Positions 6,078 to 6,932 of a stretch of DNA of 6,932 nucleotides are shown piece by piece. The stretch's first letter is position 1. Each line of letters starts with the position of its first letter. Position numbers and translations under genes: made by a program. Under the pieces are notes generated by a model that saw nothing but the letters and a program-made list of their open reading frames with translations, was not told where the DNA came from and made no database searches. Origin of the DNA: Burkholderiaceae bacterium (GTDB taxonomy: Bacteria; Pseudomonadota; Gammaproteobacteria; Burkholderiales; Burkholderiaceae_C); the NCBI GenBank assembly GCA_023262365.1, contig JALRBF010000121.1:1-6932 (forward strand), in the 5' to 3' direction.

Positions 6078-6920
6078 TTAGCGGCCCGCGGCGGCCTTGA
6101 GGGCGGCCGCTTTGTCGGTTTGCTCCCACGAAAACTCGGGCTCATCGCGGCCAAAGTGGCCGTAGGCTGCGGTTTTTTCGTAAATTGGGCGCTGCAGCGC
6201 CAGCATCTCCACAATGCCCTTGGGCCGCAGGTCAAAGTGCTGCAGCACCAATTGAGCAATCGCCTCATCGGCCATGACCCCCGTGCCAAACGTGTTGATG
6301 GTGACGTTCATGGGGCGCGCCACCCCAATGGCGTAGGCCACCTGAATTTGGCATTTGCTCGCCAGCCCAGCGGCCACCACGTTTTTGGCCACGTAGCGCG
6401 CGGCGTAGGCCGCCGAGCGGTCAACCTTGGTGGGGTCTTTGCCGCTGAAGGCGCCACCGCCGTGCGGGCAGGCGCCACCGTAGGTGTCCACAATAATCTT
6501 GCGTCCGGTCAAGCCGCAGTCACCCTGTGGACCGCCCACCACAAAACGCCCGGTGGGGTTAATCAAAAACTCGGTGTCTTTGAGCCATTGGGCTGGCAGC
6601 ACCGGCTTGATGATTTGCTCGGTCACGGCCTCAATAAACGAGGCCTTCATGGTTTTGTCGTCTTGGCTTTGGTCGGGGGTGTGCTGGGTGGACAACACCA
6701 CCGTGGCAATGCTGTGGGGCTTGCCGTCTACGTAGCGCATGGTGATTTGGCTCTTGGCGTCCGGGCCCAAAAACGGCATGGCCCCCGATTTGCGCTGCTG
6801 CGCCTGGCGCTCCACCAGCCGGTGCGCGTAGTAAATGGGCGCGGGCATGAGCTCGGGGGTTTCATCGCAGGCGTAGCCAAACATCAGGCCTTGGTCGCCT
6901 GCGCCACCCAAATAGCCGTG
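6078..6920 (-). CDS. metK: S-adenosylmethionine synthetase (MetK), C-terminal two thirds
   Basis: MetK makes S-adenosylmethionine from methionine and ATP, releasing phosphate and pyrophosphate, and supplies the cell's methyl donor. About 280 of roughly 390 residues are present. Seen in order from the window edge: [21 protein letters not shown] (the GAGDQG signature of the active site); [67 protein letters not shown]; the second family signature [32 protein letters not shown]; and a C-terminus [22 protein letters not shown]. The N-terminal part with the HPDK region lies beyond base 6932. The family reading is good up to about 6914, but an in-frame TAG stands at 6921-6923, so the last 12 bases do not fit. 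The TTG at 6911 is not a credible start. The gene is convergent with dnaE2, with 24 bases between the stops. Confidence 0.96.
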   Translation of the reverse strand, partial: HGYLGGAGDQGLMFGYACDETPELMPAPIYYAHRLVERQAQQRKSGAMPFLGPDAKSQITMRYVDGKPHSIATVVLSTQHTPDQSQDDKTMKASFIEAVTEQIIKPVLPAQWLKDTEFLINPTGRFVVGGPQGDCGLTGRKIIVDTYGGACPHGGGAFSGKDPTKVDRSAAYAARYVAKNVVAAGLASKCQIQVAYAIGVARPMNVTINTFGTGVMADEAIAQLVLQHFDLRPKGIVEMLALQRPIYEKTAAYGHFGRDEPEFSWEQTDKAAALKAAAGR

Positions 6921-6932
6921 CTATCGCCCACG

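Overview
This window comes from a GC-rich chromosome, most likely of a beta-proteobacterium of the order Burkholderiales and probably close to Comamonadaceae. That placement is inferred from the recalled protein character of GroES, GroEL, DnaE2 and MetK, from the CIRCE operator on groESL, and from the imuA-imuB-dnaE2 order. No database search was possible.

Layout from left to right: (1) the 5' end of groEL and the whole of groES lie on the minus strand (1-573) as a groESL operon read leftwards. (2) A compact divergent regulatory region (574-817) follows. For groESL it holds a perfect CIRCE operator (674-700) abutting a sigma70-like promoter that can also be read as a partial sigma32 promoter. 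For the rightward operon it holds a second promoter whose -10 is covered by a textbook LexA/SOS box (789-808). A small inverted-repeat cluster (737-760) sits midway between the two -35 boxes. (3) The plus-strand operon imuA (818-1594), imuB (1554-2912) and dnaE2 (2913-6053) encodes the SOS-inducible translesion 'mutasome'. imuA and imuB overlap by 41 bases, and imuB and dnaE2 abut as TAAATG. (4) metK, S-adenosylmethionine synthetase, is convergent on the minus strand. Its C-terminal part ends at 6078 and its 5' part runs off the window, with the reading frame disturbed in the last 12 bases.

How the genes work together: DnaE2 is a complete C-family polymerase with its catalytic aspartates. ImuB is a Y-family-like protein that appears to lack catalytic residues and probably acts as a bridge to the sliding clamp. 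ImuA is a RecA/SulA-like accessory protein with no recognisable P-loop. Together they would carry out damage-induced, mutagenic lesion bypass when RecA-stimulated LexA cleavage frees the SOS box. The neighbouring groESL operon answers to protein-folding stress through HrcA.

I found no wholly unknown system. The cassette is a described one. The points most worth a second look are the back-to-back heat-shock/SOS control region, the short and apparently non-catalytic N-terminus of ImuB, and the frame break in metK at the window edge.
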